From Sphingomonas gellani (GTDB lineage Bacteria > Pseudomonadota > Alphaproteobacteria > Sphingomonadales > Sphingomonadaceae), in contig NZ_FOCF01000003.1 of the NCBI RefSeq assembly GCF_900110035.1, positions 1-64,000 on the forward strand: DNA of 64,000 nucleotides. The letters are read 5' to 3'. Shown here piece by piece: positions 40,474 to 49,840 of the stretch. A program made the position numbers and the translations under genes. Every line of letters starts with the position of its first letter. The first letter of the stretch is position 1. The notes beneath the pieces are model-generated. The model was not told the DNA's origin and ran no database searches. It saw nothing but the letters and a program-made list of their open reading frames with translations.

Positions 40474-41567
40474 TCGCTTTCCGCCACCACCGCCTCGCGC
40501 TCTCGCGTCACGAAGTCGGCGACCGCGCGGCGGAAGTTCGGATCGGCGATGTAATGCGCCGACCAGGTCGGCACGGGGGAATAGCCGCGGGCCAGCTTGT
40601 GCTCCCCCTGCGCACCCGCCTCAACGGCGGCCAACCCGCGCGCGATGGCGGCGTCGATCGCCTGGTAATAGCACAGCTCGAAATGGAGGAACGGCACCTC
40701 CTCCGTCGCGCCCCAGTACCGGCCATAGAGCGTGTCCCCGCCGATAAGGTTCAGCGCGCCCGCGATCGGTCGCCCGTCCCGCTCTGCGACGATCAGCAGC
40801 ACCTTGTCGCCCATCGTCTCGCCCAGCCGGGTGAAAAACGCGCGGGTCAGATAGGGGCGACCCCATTTGCGGCTGCCCGTGTCCTGGTAGAAGGTCCAGA
40901 ACGCATCCCAATGATCCGGGGTAATGTCGGCGCCGGTCAGGTGGCGGATCGTCAGCCCCTCCACCGCCGCCGCACGCTCCTTGCGGATCGCCTTGCGTTT
41001 GCGGCTGGCGAGCTGGTCCAGGAAATCGTCGAAGCTGCCATAGCCCCGGTTGCGCCAGTGGAACTGTGTGCCCTGGCGGATCAGCCAGCCCGCCGCCTCG
41101 AACGCCGGCACCTGTTCGGGGGCGATAAAGGTGGCGTGCGCGGACGACAGGCCGTTGCCGTCCACCACCGCCTGCAACGCCGCGATCAGCGCCGGTGCCA
41201 TGTCCGGGTCGCGCAGCAACAGGCGGGGGCCAGGAACGGGGGAGAAGGGCGCCGCCACCTGAAGCTTCGGGTAATAGTCCCCGCCGGCCCGCTCCCACGC
41301 GTCCGCCCAGCCGTGATCGAAGACATATTCGCCCTGGCTGTGCGCCTTCACATAGGCCGGTGCGATGGCGGCCGGTCGCCCGTCCGGTCCGTCGACGATC
41401 ACCGGCAGCGGCTGCCACCCGGATCGACCCCCGACACTGCCGGACTCCTCCAGCGCGGAGAGAAACGTGTGGCCGACGAACGGATTGTCAGGGCCAGCGC
41501 AGGCGTCCCAATCGTCGGGCGCAATGGACAGGACGCCATCGGCGATACGGGCAGTGATGCTGGTCAT
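40434..41567 (-). CDS. GNAT/FemAB-like N-acetyltransferase family protein (PF04339 type)
   Basis: 377 residues. The family signature includes NPFVGHTFLSALEESGSVG near the N-terminus, HWRNRGYGSFDDFLDQLASR in the middle, and GALNLIGGDTLYGRYWGATE with FELCYYQAIDAAIARGL further on, typical of the proteins once called peptidoglycan biosynthesis-like DUF482. These have two GNAT folds, and their acyl acceptor is unknown. The start is ATG at 41567. The 3' end overlaps the convergent membrane-protein gene by 40 bases. Confidence 0.88.
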   Translation of the reverse strand: MTSITARIADGVLSIAPDDWDACAGPDNPFVGHTFLSALEESGSVGGRSGWQPLPVIVDGPDGRPAAIAPAYVKAHSQGEYVFDHGWADAWERAGGDYYPKLQVAAPFSPVPGPRLLLRDPDMAPALIAALQAVVDGNGLSSAHATFIAPEQVPAFEAAGWLIRQGTQFHWRNRGYGSFDDFLDQLASRKRKAIRKERAAAVEGLTIRHLTGADITPDHWDAFWTFYQDTGSRKWGRPYLTRAFFTRLGETMGDKVLLIVAERDGRPIAGALNLIGGDTLYGRYWGATEEVPFLHFELCYYQAIDAAIARGLAAVEAGAQGEHKLARGYSPVPTWSAHYIADPNFRRAVADFVTREREAVVAESDYLGELTPFRRGS

Positions 41568-41775
41568 CGCTGAACCATATAGGGGGGCTCCGGGCTTGCC
41601 GGAACGGGTGAAACGACAGGGCGAGACCTGGGCCGGCGCAGCCCGCTTTGATCCGAAACGAGTCGAATCAAAGAAAGCTGTGGGTAAGTTGGGTTCGTCG
41701 CATTTTGGTTAATGACGGTTCGGTTGCACCCGGCTAGCAAGGCCTCGCTCGTCGAAACAAAGACGCGAGAACAAA

Positions 41776-42033
41776 GTGAACAGCATGTGGAAGCAACCCG
41801 CGCGGCTATGGCGCCAGCGGGAGCCTGCGGTCGCGGGCAAGGAGAATGTGCGCCCGAAGCAGATCGCCAGCGGATCGCTGGAAGAGATGGTGCGGCGCGC
41901 GGTGGAGCGGGCCGGTCGCGTGGAAGCGCGGGAGCGGCACGCGTTCTTTATCGACGTCGACGCGCGCGAACTGCTCGGCTGGCCCGACATCGCCCGGCTC
42001 AGCGACTCCCCGGGCTTCCCGGTCGAGATCTAG
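41776..42033 (+). CDS. Small hypothetical protein
   Basis: 85 residues from ATG at 41776 (or ATG 41785). It is basic at the start (MWKQPARLWRQREP) and acidic-hydrophobic at the end (HAFFIDVDARELLGWPDIA). The helix SGSLEEMVRRAVERAGRVEA is regular. No family recognised. The 208 bases upstream hold no other gene and probably contain its promoter. Coding is supported by amino-acid periodicity more than by homology. Confidence 0.5.
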   Translation: MNSMWKQPARLWRQREPAVAGKENVRPKQIASGSLEEMVRRAVERAGRVEARERHAFFIDVDARELLGWPDIARLSDSPGFPVEI

Positions 42034-42125
42034 GCGTCGTGCGCGCTTCCGGGGGTGCGCGGTTGCTCCCGCCACTCTGATCTTTCAGCGACACGGCGAG
42101 CCGGACATTCGCTTCGGCTCCTGCA

Positions 42126-42362
42126 TCAGCGATCCTTGCGCGATCGTGCCGGCACGGTTGCCACGATGACGTGGAGCAGTGGCTCGAACTGCTCGCTTTC
42201 CACTTCGACGCGCCAGTGTCCTTCGTTGGCGAAACCTGGATGATCGGCGAGATAGGTGCCCAGACGCCGTACCGCTTCGTTGCGTGCTTCCTCGACGTCC
42301 GCGCATTCGATGGCGATCGCTTCCTGTTCACGTCCGGCGAAGCTGATCCTGTATTGCGGCAT
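42126..42362 (-). CDS. DUF6894-like small protein
   Basis: 78 residues, beginning MPQYRISFAGREQEAIAIEC, then ADVEEARNEAVRRLGTYLAD and a strand region HWRVEVESEQFEPLLHVIVA. The layout, a strand, an acidic patch, a central Ala/Glu/Arg helix, then strands, is that of DUF6894, a small cytoplasmic family frequent in rhizobia and sphingomonads. Function unknown. It stands alone between the small gene at 41776 and the RidA operon. Confidence 0.65.
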   Translation of the reverse strand: MPQYRISFAGREQEAIAIECADVEEARNEAVRRLGTYLADHPGFANEGHWRVEVESEQFEPLLHVIVATVPARSRKDR

Positions 42363-42507
42363 CCGTGTCCTGACTGTTCGGCTTGGGAGACCATGCTCCT
42401 AACCGACGGGGCCGGCAACCGGGATCACATAGATCAATTCGGCAACCCCGCCGGACCATCCGCGCGTGATCCATGCACAGCGCGCGGGTGGTCCGACCTT
42501 GGGTATG

Positions 42508-42972
42508 TCAGTCGACCGCGATGATCGCGTCGACCTCTACCGCCGCACCCAGCGGCAGCACCGCCACGCCGACGGCGGAGCGCGCGTGCTTGCCCGCGTC
42601 GCCGAACAGCGACACCATCAGGTCGGACGCGCCGTTGGCGACCTTGGGCTGGTCGGTGAAATCCGGGGTGGAGTTCACGAACACGCCCAGCTTCACGATG
42701 CGGCGCACGCGCGACAGGTCGCCGTTCAGCGCCGCCTTCACCTGTGCCACCAGCATCAGCCCGCACAATTTGGCCGCGTCCTGCCCCTCTTCCAGCGACA
42801 CGCCGTCACCCAGTCGGCCGGTGACCAGCTGTCCATCGCGGAACGGCAGCTGTCCGGAGATGTGGAGCATGCCGCCCGCCTCCACGACCGGCGTGTAGGA
42901 TGCGACGGGGGCGGCCGCTTGTGGCAGGGTCAGGCCCAGGTCGGACAGGCGCTGGTCGATGGTGTCGGTCAT
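42508..42972 (-). CDS. RidA/YjgF-family enamine/imine deaminase-like protein
   Basis: 154 residues. The RidA fold is shown by GMLHISGQLPFRDGQLVTGR, AAKLCGLMLVAQVKAALNGD, VKLGVFVNSTPDF and the C-terminal SAVGVAVLPLGAAVEVDAII. The usual active-site arginine is replaced by other residues in the VEVDA segment, so it may be one of the RidA paralogues without deaminase activity. It is the last gene of a three-gene operon (DUF3572, HAD, RidA) joined by ATGA overlaps. Confidence 0.9.
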   Translation of the reverse strand: MTDTIDQRLSDLGLTLPQAAAPVASYTPVVEAGGMLHISGQLPFRDGQLVTGRLGDGVSLEEGQDAAKLCGLMLVAQVKAALNGDLSRVRRIVKLGVFVNSTPDFTDQPKVANGASDLMVSLFGDAGKHARSAVGVAVLPLGAAVEVDAIIAVD

Positions 42973-43634
42973 GCTTCAACTCCCGAAAGGATGGGGGATG
43001 GGGTGGTCGGCGGGGCGGCCACGCCCGCCTCGAAACGGTCGGAGATCCAGGCCCGCGCCGCGCGCCAGTCGTCGATACGGGCATGGGCGTGCGGGGCGGC
43101 CGGGACACTGGGCGCCAGGTCGGGTTCCGACACCATGTGCAGCCGGTGGACATCGGGTGAGTGGCGCGCGACCGATTCGTGATGCACCGCCAGATCGTCG
43201 ACGAACACGGTGACGGAGGCGCCGAATTCCGCGACCAGGCGGGCGACCGGCGGACCCTTGCCGCCCTGGTTGCACTCCACCCGGTGTTCGATGCCGAACC
43301 GGGCGAGCTGCTCGATGCGCGGCTGGCGACAGACATCGTGCAGGTTGGTCAGCACCACGATGTCCGCGCGTTCCGCCAGCGCGGCGAGGGCGTCTGCGGC
43401 GTGCGGCACCAACGTCTGGCGGTCCATTTCGGCCGGAAAGAACTCGTCCAGCAGGCCCCACATCTCGTCCTGGCTCAACGGATCGCCGCCGCTCCGTCGC
43501 CGGATGCGCTGTTCGAACGCGCCGTGCTGGATGGCGAAATCCATGTCCTTGGCCTCGTCCAGCCAGGTGCCGAAGTGCCGCACCATGTGCAGCAACACCT
43601 CGTCGCAATCGGTGATGAGCAGCGGGCGGCTCAT
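42969..43634 (-). CDS. HAD-superfamily hydrolase-like protein
   Basis: 221 residues. Motif I is LLITDCDEVLLH (Asp9, Asp11), motif II falls in IVVLTNLHD, and motif IV in VTVFVDDLAVHHESVA, so the HAD phosphatase core is complete. A helical cap lies between (about 20-80). Substrate unknown. Overlaps the DUF3572 gene upstream and the RidA gene downstream as ATGA, so the three proteins are made together. Confidence 0.85.
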   Translation of the reverse strand: MSRPLLITDCDEVLLHMVRHFGTWLDEAKDMDFAIQHGAFEQRIRRRSGGDPLSQDEMWGLLDEFFPAEMDRQTLVPHAADALAALAERADIVVLTNLHDVCRQPRIEQLARFGIEHRVECNQGGKGPPVARLVAEFGASVTVFVDDLAVHHESVARHSPDVHRLHMVSEPDLAPSVPAAPHAHARIDDWRAARAWISDRFEAGVAAPPTTPSPILSGVEA

Positions 43635-43900
43635 CGTTCCAGCGCCTCGCGCGCGGCGACCAGGGCCGGCGGCGTGACGTCCAGCGCGCCGGCACAGGCG
43701 ATCAGGTCCGCCTCATGCGCCTCGAGAAAGGACAGGCAGGCGGCCAGCACCGCCGGTTCCGCCGCCCGCGCGCGCAGATCGGCGGGGGTCAGGCCGGTGA
43801 TGTCAATCAAGCGGGATGCTCGATCCGGCTCTTCCAGGGTCCAGACGAGCGCACGCAATGCGATCGCCTGCGGGTCTGTGTTTGTGTCGGGGTCCCGCAA
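43631..43900 (-). CDS. DUF3572 family protein
   Basis: 89 residues. DUF3572 signatures are ALRALVWTLEEPDRASRLID, then ITGLTPADLRARA and ACLSFLEAHEADLIACAGAL. A small all-helical protein found in alphaproteobacteria; function unknown. It is divergent from the divK-type gene, whose start is only 18 bases away, so their promoters must overlap each other's coding regions or leaders. Confidence 0.88.
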   Translation of the reverse strand: MRDPDTNTDPQAIALRALVWTLEEPDRASRLIDITGLTPADLRARAAEPAVLAACLSFLEAHEADLIACAGALDVTPPALVAAREALER

Positions 43901-43918
43901 CGCCTATCTCTCTTGTCG

Positions 43919-44299
43919 ATGGAAGACGATGCGCGCGTGGCAAAGAAGGTGCTCGTTGTCGAGGACAACGAATTGAACAGCAAGCTGTTCTGCGATCTGT
44001 TGCGGGCGCACGAGTTCGTGGCGGAGCCGGTGCGCGACGGTCGGGAGGCGGTGGCGCGGGCACGCAGCTTTGCACCCGACCTCATCATCATGGACATCCA
44101 GATGCCGCACGTGACGGGACATGAGCTGATCGTGGAGCTGAAGGGTGACGCGGATCTGCGCCGCATCCCGGTGATGGCTGTCACCGCCTATGCGGGTCGC
44201 GAGGACGAGGAGCGTATCCGCGCGGCCGGGGCGGACGCCTATGTGTCCAAGCCGATCAGCCTGTTGCGCTTCATGGAGGCCGTGAACCGGCTGATCTGA
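43919..44299 (+). CDS. divK: DivK-type single-domain response regulator
   Basis: 126 residues, a lone receiver domain. The acidic pair is in VLVVEDNELN, the phosphoacceptor is Asp59 in DLIIMDIQMPHVTG, the switch Thr/Tyr region is VMAVTAYAGREDEERI and the lysine is in YVSKPIS. Sequence style matches DivK, the cell-cycle regulator that acts with DivJ/PleC and DivL to control CtrA. The usual neighbour pleD is absent. The start is ATG at 43919; GTG six codons later is possible. It is divergent from the DUF3572 operon. Confidence 0.88.
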   Translation: MEDDARVAKKVLVVEDNELNSKLFCDLLRAHEFVAEPVRDGREAVARARSFAPDLIIMDIQMPHVTGHELIVELKGDADLRRIPVMAVTAYAGREDEERIRAAGADAYVSKPISLLRFMEAVNRLI

Positions 44300-44457
44300 A
44301 CGGCCGCTCGGCGTGACTGCCCAACGTTGATGTGTGCGGGTGACGAATCGCCCCCGCGTTTTGTCAGGCGTCCTATGTCCGCCATGCAATGAGGGGGCCG
44401 GCCCGCCGCGTTTCTGCGACCTGCCGAGCCCCGCCATCACGGAACGGGTGTCCGGTG

Positions 44458-44799
44458 TCAGGCCTTCTTGGCGCTGAGATGCGCGCTGAGGTGCTTGTTC
44501 ATCTCGAACATGCTGGCCGACTTCTTGCCGAAAATCTTTTCCAGCTTGTCGTCGGCGTTGATCTGCCGCTTGTCCTTGGCGTCCTGCAGGTCGTGCTTCT
44601 TGATGTATTCCCATACCTTGCTGACCACCTCGCTGCGGGGCAGGTCGTCCTTGCCGACGATCTCGGCCAGCTCGGCGGAGGGGGTGACGGGGGCGGTGAT
44701 GCCGCCGCGCGCGCCGCTTGCCGCCTTGCCGGTCGACTTCACCTTCTTCTCGGCCGCCGCCGTTTCATCCTTGCCGCGCTTTTCCGCCGAACGTGCCAT
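44458..44799 (-). CDS. SWIB/MDM2-domain protein
   Basis: 113 residues from ATG at 44799 with GGAGGAAC upstream. A Lys/Ala-rich basic N-terminus (EKRGKDETAAAEKKVKSTG) leads to the SWIB domain: PSAELAEIVGKDDLPRSEVV, KVWEYIKKHDLQDAKDKRQI, and KLEKIFGKKSASMFEMNKHL. In bacteria such proteins often occur alone or fused to topoisomerase and may act as small chromatin-associated proteins. It faces divK across a 158-base non-coding convergent gap. Confidence 0.93.
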   Translation of the reverse strand: MARSAEKRGKDETAAAEKKVKSTGKAASGARGGITAPVTPSAELAEIVGKDDLPRSEVVSKVWEYIKKHDLQDAKDKRQINADDKLEKIFGKKSASMFEMNKHLSAHLSAKKA

Positions 44800-44958
44800 G
44801 ATGTTCCTCCGTGCTTGAGTCTTGCTGCCTTGTAGCAGGCATATACGCGGATGAACCATCTTCGTTGCGCTTCCGCAAGGGAGGCGTGGCACGGCGTGCG
44901 TCGGAACGGCACGCAGGCGGCTTGCGGGCGCGCGGATGAACGCGGTAGTCCGCCCGGC

Positions 44959-46020
44959 ATGACAGACACGCTTGCGCCCGCATCGACCTCCCCAACCGCC
45001 GCCGATCACGGTGCCGCGCGGCTGTCGCGCCTGATGGCGCGCGGCGCGGACTTCCTCGGTTCGCGCGTCGCGGTGATGGGCGGCGCGATGTCCTGGGTGT
45101 CGGAGCGCAACCTGGTCGCCGCGATCAGCAACGCGGGCGGGTTCGGGGTGATCGCGTGCGGCGCCATGACGCCCGACCTGCTGGACCGGGAGATCGCCGG
45201 GACACGCGCGCTGACCGACCGGCCCTTCGGCGTGAACCTGATCACCATGCACCCGCAGCTGTTCGACCTGATCGCCGTGTGCGTGCGCCACGGCGTCGGC
45301 CATGTCGTGCTGGCGGGCGGATTGCCGCCCAAGGGATCGCTGGAGGCGATCAAGGCAGGCGGGGCGAAGGTCGTCTGCTTCGCACCAACGCTGGCGCTCG
45401 CGAAGAAATTGATTCGGACCGGAGTCGATGCCTTGGTGATCGAGGGGATGGAGGCCGGCGGCCATATCGGTCCGGTGTCCACCAGCGTGCTGGCGCAGGA
45501 AATGCTGCCGGAAATCGCGGACGCGGTGCCGGTGTTCGTCGCCGGCGGCATCGGCCGGGGTGAGGCGATCGCGGGATATCTGGAAATGGGTGCGGCCGGG
45601 GTGCAGCTCGGCACGCGATTCGTCTGCGCGACCGAATCGATCGCCCATGCCAATTTCAAGAAGGCGTTCATCCGCGCCTCCGCCCGCGACGCGGTGGCGT
45701 CGGTGCAGATCGACCCTCGCCTGCCGGTAATCCCGGTCCGCGCGTTGAAGAATTCGGCGTCCGACCTGTTTTCCGCCAAGCAGCGCGAAGTGGCCGGGCG
45801 GCTGGACGAGAATGCGGTCGCGATGGCCGAGGCGCAGCTGGAGATCGAGCATTACTGGGCGGGCGCGCTGCGCCGTGCGGTGATCGACGGCGATGTGGAA
45901 CATGGTTCGGTGATGGCCGGCCAGTCGGTTGGCATGGTCCGCCAGGAGGAACCCGCCGCGGCGATCCTGGGCGAGCTGATGGATGAGGCCGCCGCCGCGC
46001 TGGGCCGTCGCGGGGGCTGA
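44959..46020 (+). CDS. Nitronate monooxygenase / 2-nitropropane dioxygenase family flavoprotein
   Basis: 353 residues from ATG at 44959. TIM-barrel FMN enzyme. Conserved segments are AVMGGAMSWVSERNLVAAIS, NAGGFGVIACGAM, ALVIEGMEAGGHIGPVSTSV, PVFVAGGIGRGEAIAGYLEM and GAAGVQLGTRFVCATES, the last two binding the FMN phosphate. It could detoxify nitronates or act like the related enoyl reductase FabK. The gene is divergent from the SWIB gene and followed by a lipoprotein gene after 126 bases. Confidence 0.92.
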   Translation: MTDTLAPASTSPTAADHGAARLSRLMARGADFLGSRVAVMGGAMSWVSERNLVAAISNAGGFGVIACGAMTPDLLDREIAGTRALTDRPFGVNLITMHPQLFDLIAVCVRHGVGHVVLAGGLPPKGSLEAIKAGGAKVVCFAPTLALAKKLIRTGVDALVIEGMEAGGHIGPVSTSVLAQEMLPEIADAVPVFVAGGIGRGEAIAGYLEMGAAGVQLGTRFVCATESIAHANFKKAFIRASARDAVASVQIDPRLPVIPVRALKNSASDLFSAKQREVAGRLDENAVAMAEAQLEIEHYWAGALRRAVIDGDVEHGSVMAGQSVGMVRQEEPAAAILGELMDEAAAALGRRGG

Positions 46021-46084
46021 TTTTCTCCTCCCGCCGGTACGCGAACGGCCGTGACATGGCCGCCGCCGGTCGCCGCAACCTTTC

Positions 46085-46122
46085 GTTAACCGTAAAAGCA
46101 GATACGAGAGGGTACGGTTAAC
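46085..46122. repeat. Perfect 10-bp inverted repeat upstream of the lipoprotein gene
   Basis: GTTAACCGTA at 46085-46094 and TACGGTTAAC at 46113-46122 are exact reverse complements with an 18-base spacer. They lie 25-62 bases before the ATG at 46147. Both arms contain TTAACC, the core of CtrA half-sites in alphaproteobacteria, so a regulator-binding site is likely. Confidence 0.5.
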
Positions 46123-46146
46123 CACGTGCTTTTCGAGGATTCGGCC

Positions 46147-47061
46147 ATGCGGCGTTCCGTACTGATCGTGCTGCCCTTGCTGGCGGGGTGTGCCACCCGC
46201 ACGCCGGTGGCGGTTGTGACGCCGCCGCCCGAGCCGACACCGGTGGTGGCCGCGCCGATGCTGCCGCCGGGCGCGACGCCGGGCATGCGCATCCCGGCGG
46301 TTCTGGCGGACGGCAGCTATCCCACGCCCAATCGCAACCTGACCGCGGCGGCGGCGGTGTGGCACCTGCGCGCGGGGCTGAACGTCGCGGCGCTGTCCTG
46401 CCAGGGCGTGCAGGGCACCACGATCATCGCGGCGTACAACGCGCTGCTGGCGCGCGAAAAGGCGGGTCTAGCGGCGGCGGAGGCGCGCTATTCCGCCGAG
46501 TATCGTGCGGGCGGTGGTGACTGGCGCGACCGGTACGACGATTCCATGACGCGCTTGTACAATTATTACTCGCAAACCCCCGCGCGCCCGTCCTTCTGCG
46601 CGGCGGCGGAGCGGATCCTGGCCGCCGCCCCCGCGGTTCCCGCCGGCGGGCTGGACGCGTTCGCGCGGGCGCAGATGCCCGGCCTGGATCAGGCCTTTGT
46701 CGATTTCTACCGTGCCTATGACGCGTGGCGGATCGGAAGCTTGCGCATCGCGGCCGCGTCCGCCGCGCCGACGACCGCGATCGCCGTGTCCTCTCCAGCA
46801 CCACTGGCGTCGGTTCCTGCCGTCGCCGTGCCGAGTGCCGCACCCGTTCAGTCCGCAGCCGTTCAGCCGGCGCCTGCCCAGCCGGTCCGCGTTCTGGCTC
46901 GGCCGACGCCAGCCCCCGCGCTGACCACACCGACGATCGCCGCGCCGGTCCGCGCCGCGACCCAGGCGCCGCCACCTGCGCCGCAGCCGGGCGCGCGGCC
47001 GTATCCCCGGCTGGAGATCGACCCGTCGGTGTTCGGCACGCCGGAGGTGGAGGGCCGCTGA
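46147..47061 (+). CDS. Putative lipoprotein with Pro/Ala-rich tail
   Basis: 304 residues from ATG at 46147; an in-frame ATG at 46126 would extend the signal sequence. MRRSVLIVLPLLAGC ends in a lipobox (Cys15). The folded part (about 55-200) begins SYPTPNRNLTAAAAVWHLRA, contains two Cys residues (LSCQGVQG, SFCAAAERILAAA) and YNALLAREKAGLAAAEARYS. The last 100 residues are Pro/Ala/Val repeats, low complexity. Similar proteins occur upstream of tol-pal genes in sphingomonads as far as I remember; function unknown. A 10-bp inverted repeat precedes it. Confidence 0.8.
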   Translation: MRRSVLIVLPLLAGCATRTPVAVVTPPPEPTPVVAAPMLPPGATPGMRIPAVLADGSYPTPNRNLTAAAAVWHLRAGLNVAALSCQGVQGTTIIAAYNALLAREKAGLAAAEARYSAEYRAGGGDWRDRYDDSMTRLYNYYSQTPARPSFCAAAERILAAAPAVPAGGLDAFARAQMPGLDQAFVDFYRAYDAWRIGSLRIAAASAAPTTAIAVSSPAPLASVPAVAVPSAAPVQSAAVQPAPAQPVRVLARPTPAPALTTPTIAAPVRAATQAPPPAPQPGARPYPRLEIDPSVFGTPEVEGR

Positions 47062-47112
47062 GCGCGCCCGCACGGGCTTTCCCCGTCTGACTCCTTGGGT
47101 TAACAGGCCGGC

Positions 47113-47601
47113 GTGACCAGTCCGTCCGGCCTCGATCTGCCCGTTGCCGACCGACCCGCGGAGGGGCGGTTCGACGGCGGCGTGCACCATTTCCCGCTGC
47201 GCGTGTATTTCGAGGACACGGACCTGTCGGGCGTGGTCTATCACGCCAATTACCTGCGCTACATGGAACGGGCGCGATCGGACATGCTGCGCATCGCCGG
47301 CATCGACCAGCGTGCGTTCTTCGAGGGCGGCGGCGGCGCCTATGCGGTGGCCGACGTGCAGTTGCGCTTCCGTTCGCCGGCGCGTCTGGACGACGCGCTG
47401 ATGGTGGTGTCGCGGCTGGAACGCGTGCGCGCCGCCGACGTCCTTGTTCATCAACAGGTCAGGTGCGGCACCGCCTTGCTGGCGGAGGCGCGGATCACCG
47501 TCGCGCTGGTATCCGCCAGCGGCCGGCCGACGCGGCAACCGCCGCACTGGATCGCCATCTATCAAGGCCTTGTCGGCCAGGGAGAGTTGCAACGCCCATG
47601 A
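47113..47601 (+). CDS. ybgC: YbgC-type acyl-CoA thioesterase, first gene of the tol-pal operon
   Basis: 162 residues from GTG at 47113. Hot-dog fold thioesterase with the active site FEDTDLSGVVYHANYLRYME, where the first Asp and the YHANY segment are diagnostic of the tol-pal associated YbgC. It hydrolyses short acyl-CoA and in E. coli interacts with acyl carrier protein and phospholipid enzymes. The end overlaps tolQ as ATGA. Confidence 0.93.
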   Translation: MTSPSGLDLPVADRPAEGRFDGGVHHFPLRVYFEDTDLSGVVYHANYLRYMERARSDMLRIAGIDQRAFFEGGGGAYAVADVQLRFRSPARLDDALMVVSRLERVRAADVLVHQQVRCGTALLAEARITVALVSASGRPTRQPPHWIAIYQGLVGQGELQRP

Positions 47602-48290
47602 ACCCCGTCTTCAACATGGACGCCGCGACCCTGTCGCCGGTGGCGCTGTTCCTCCAGGCGGACATCGTCGTGAAGGTGGTGATGGCCGGCCTGCTGCTCG
47701 CCAGCATCTGGAGCTGGGCGATCATCGTGTCTCTGGTCGTGCGCCTGGGCCGCACGCGCAAGGGCATGGCCCGGTTCGAACGCGATTTCTGGAAGGCGGA
47801 CGACATCGACGCCTTTCACAAGAAGGAGGCGGAGGGCGACCTGCCGTCCACGCGCGTGCTGGCGGCGGGCATTTCCGAATGGCGCCGATCCACCGCCGGG
47901 ACCGCGATCGACAAGGCGGGCACGCGGGAACGGCTCGCGACCGCGATGGGCGCGGCGGCGGCGGGGGAGGTCGATCGCCTGTCCGATCGGCTGAACGTGC
48001 TGGCGACCGTCGCCTCCGCTTCGCCGTTCGTCGGCCTGTTCGGGACGGTGTGGGGCATCATGCGCAGCTTCACCGGTATCGCGCAGGCGCAGAACTCGTC
48101 GCTGGCGGTGGTCGCGCCGGGGATCGCGGAGGCGCTGTTCGCAACCGCGATCGGCCTGTTCGCGGCGATCCCGGCACTGATCGCCTATAACCGCTTCAAC
48201 CATGCGATCGGCCGGATCGAAGCGGCGCTGAACCGCTTCGCCGATGGCTTCCACGCCACCCTGTCGCGCCAGCTGGACGGGGCACGCTGA
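47598..48290 (+). CDS. tolQ: Tol-Pal system proton-channel subunit TolQ
   Basis: 230 residues. MotA/TolQ/ExbB family inner-membrane protein with three transmembrane helices: VVKVVMAGLLLASIWSWAII, then two in the second half (LNVLATVASASPFVGLFGTV and ALFATAIGLFAAIPALIAYN). With TolR it forms the proton channel that energises TolA. The conserved GLFGTVWGIM motif is present. The start overlaps ybgC as ATGA. Confidence 0.97.
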   Translation: MNPVFNMDAATLSPVALFLQADIVVKVVMAGLLLASIWSWAIIVSLVVRLGRTRKGMARFERDFWKADDIDAFHKKEAEGDLPSTRVLAAGISEWRRSTAGTAIDKAGTRERLATAMGAAAAGEVDRLSDRLNVLATVASASPFVGLFGTVWGIMRSFTGIAQAQNSSLAVVAPGIAEALFATAIGLFAAIPALIAYNRFNHAIGRIEAALNRFADGFHATLSRQLDGAR

Positions 48291-48294
48291 TCCC

Positions 48295-48758
<464 letters not shown>

Positions 48759-48759
<1 letters not shown>

Positions 48760-49835
48760 TGGAGCGCGCGGAGAAGATCGGGCTGGGCGTAGCCGTCGCG
48801 GGGCACCTCGTGCTCTTCGGCCTGTTGTCGGTCGGCTTTCTCGCCACGCCCAATCCCGAAAAGCTGAAGCAGCAGCCGGTCGAGGTCAGCCTGGTGACCG
48901 ACGTGGCCAAGGAATCGACCGCGCCCAATCCGGCAGAGGCGGCGCAGTCGGTGGCGCCGGAAATCGGCGCCCCGGAAGAGGCCGCCGCGCCGGAGCCGGT
49001 CGAGGCGCCACCCGAGGCGAAGCCGGAACCCGCACCCGCGCCGCCCACCCCCGCGCCGCCCAAGCCGCAACCGAAGGCCACGCCGAAGCCGCAACCCCGG
49101 CCGGAGCCCAAACCGCAGCCACAACCCAAACCCCAGCCCAAGCCGGAGCCCAAGCCGCAGCCGGTGGCGAAGCCTGCGCCGAAACCGACTCCCAAACCCG
49201 CGCCTACGCCGAAGCCTGCGCCCGCAAAGCCGGCCCCGGCCAAGCCCGCACCCGCGAAGCCGGTCCCGGCCAAGCCGGCGCCTGCCAAACCGGCCACCAC
49301 CAGCGGCGGGTCGGGCAAGCCGAACGCCACGCGCCCCGCGGCAAGCAGCGCGAAGCCGGCGACGCCTGCGCGCGGATCGGGGTCGAGCGCGACGGCCAAG
49401 GCGGAACGTCCGCGCGGCGGCCGTCTTGGCAACGACTTCCTCAAGGGCTTGGGTACCGAGCCGAGCAAGAGCAGCAACGCCGACGCCGCGCCCGCCGCGA
49501 AGATGGGCGCGCAACAGGCCGCGAACATCGGCTCCGCGATCCTGCGCCAGGTCCAGCCCTGCGCGAACCGCCAGGTGACGCCGGGACCGGGTGCGGAACG
49601 TATCCGGGTCGCGATCAACCTGCGCCTCAACCGCGACGGCACGCTGGCCGCGCGTCCGCGCGTCGTCGGCCATACCGGCGTCGACGACGACAACAGCCGC
49701 TATGTCGACCGGGTCGACGATCTCGCCATCGCCACGTTCGTCGGGTGCTCGCCGCTTAAGGGGCTACCCGAGGAGTTGTACGACGTTCAGAATGGCTGGA
49801 GCAACTTCACGCTCCGCTACAAGCTTCCGGGTTGA
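48759..49835 (+). CDS. tolA: TolA energy transducer with long proline/lysine spacer
   Basis: 358 residues. One N-terminal membrane helix (GLGVAVAGHLVLFGLLSVGF), a 190-residue Pro/Lys/Ala/Glu spacer across the periplasm (about 85-195 is almost only PKPQPKPEP-like units), and a C-terminal globular domain from about 245 (QQAANIGSAILRQVQPCANR to the end) with a Cys pair as in TolA domain III. It transmits inner-membrane energy to TolB and Pal during outer-membrane constriction. The spacer is nucleotide-repetitive and may vary in length between strains. Confidence 0.93.
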
Positions 49836-49840
49836 CGCGC

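Noticed and set aside
41779..41795. GAAC-N5-GAAC upstream of a small gene as a LexA (SOS) box
   Set aside because: The alphaproteobacterial LexA site has a 7-base spacer (GAAC-N7-GAAC or GTTC-N7-GTTC); here the spacer is 5.
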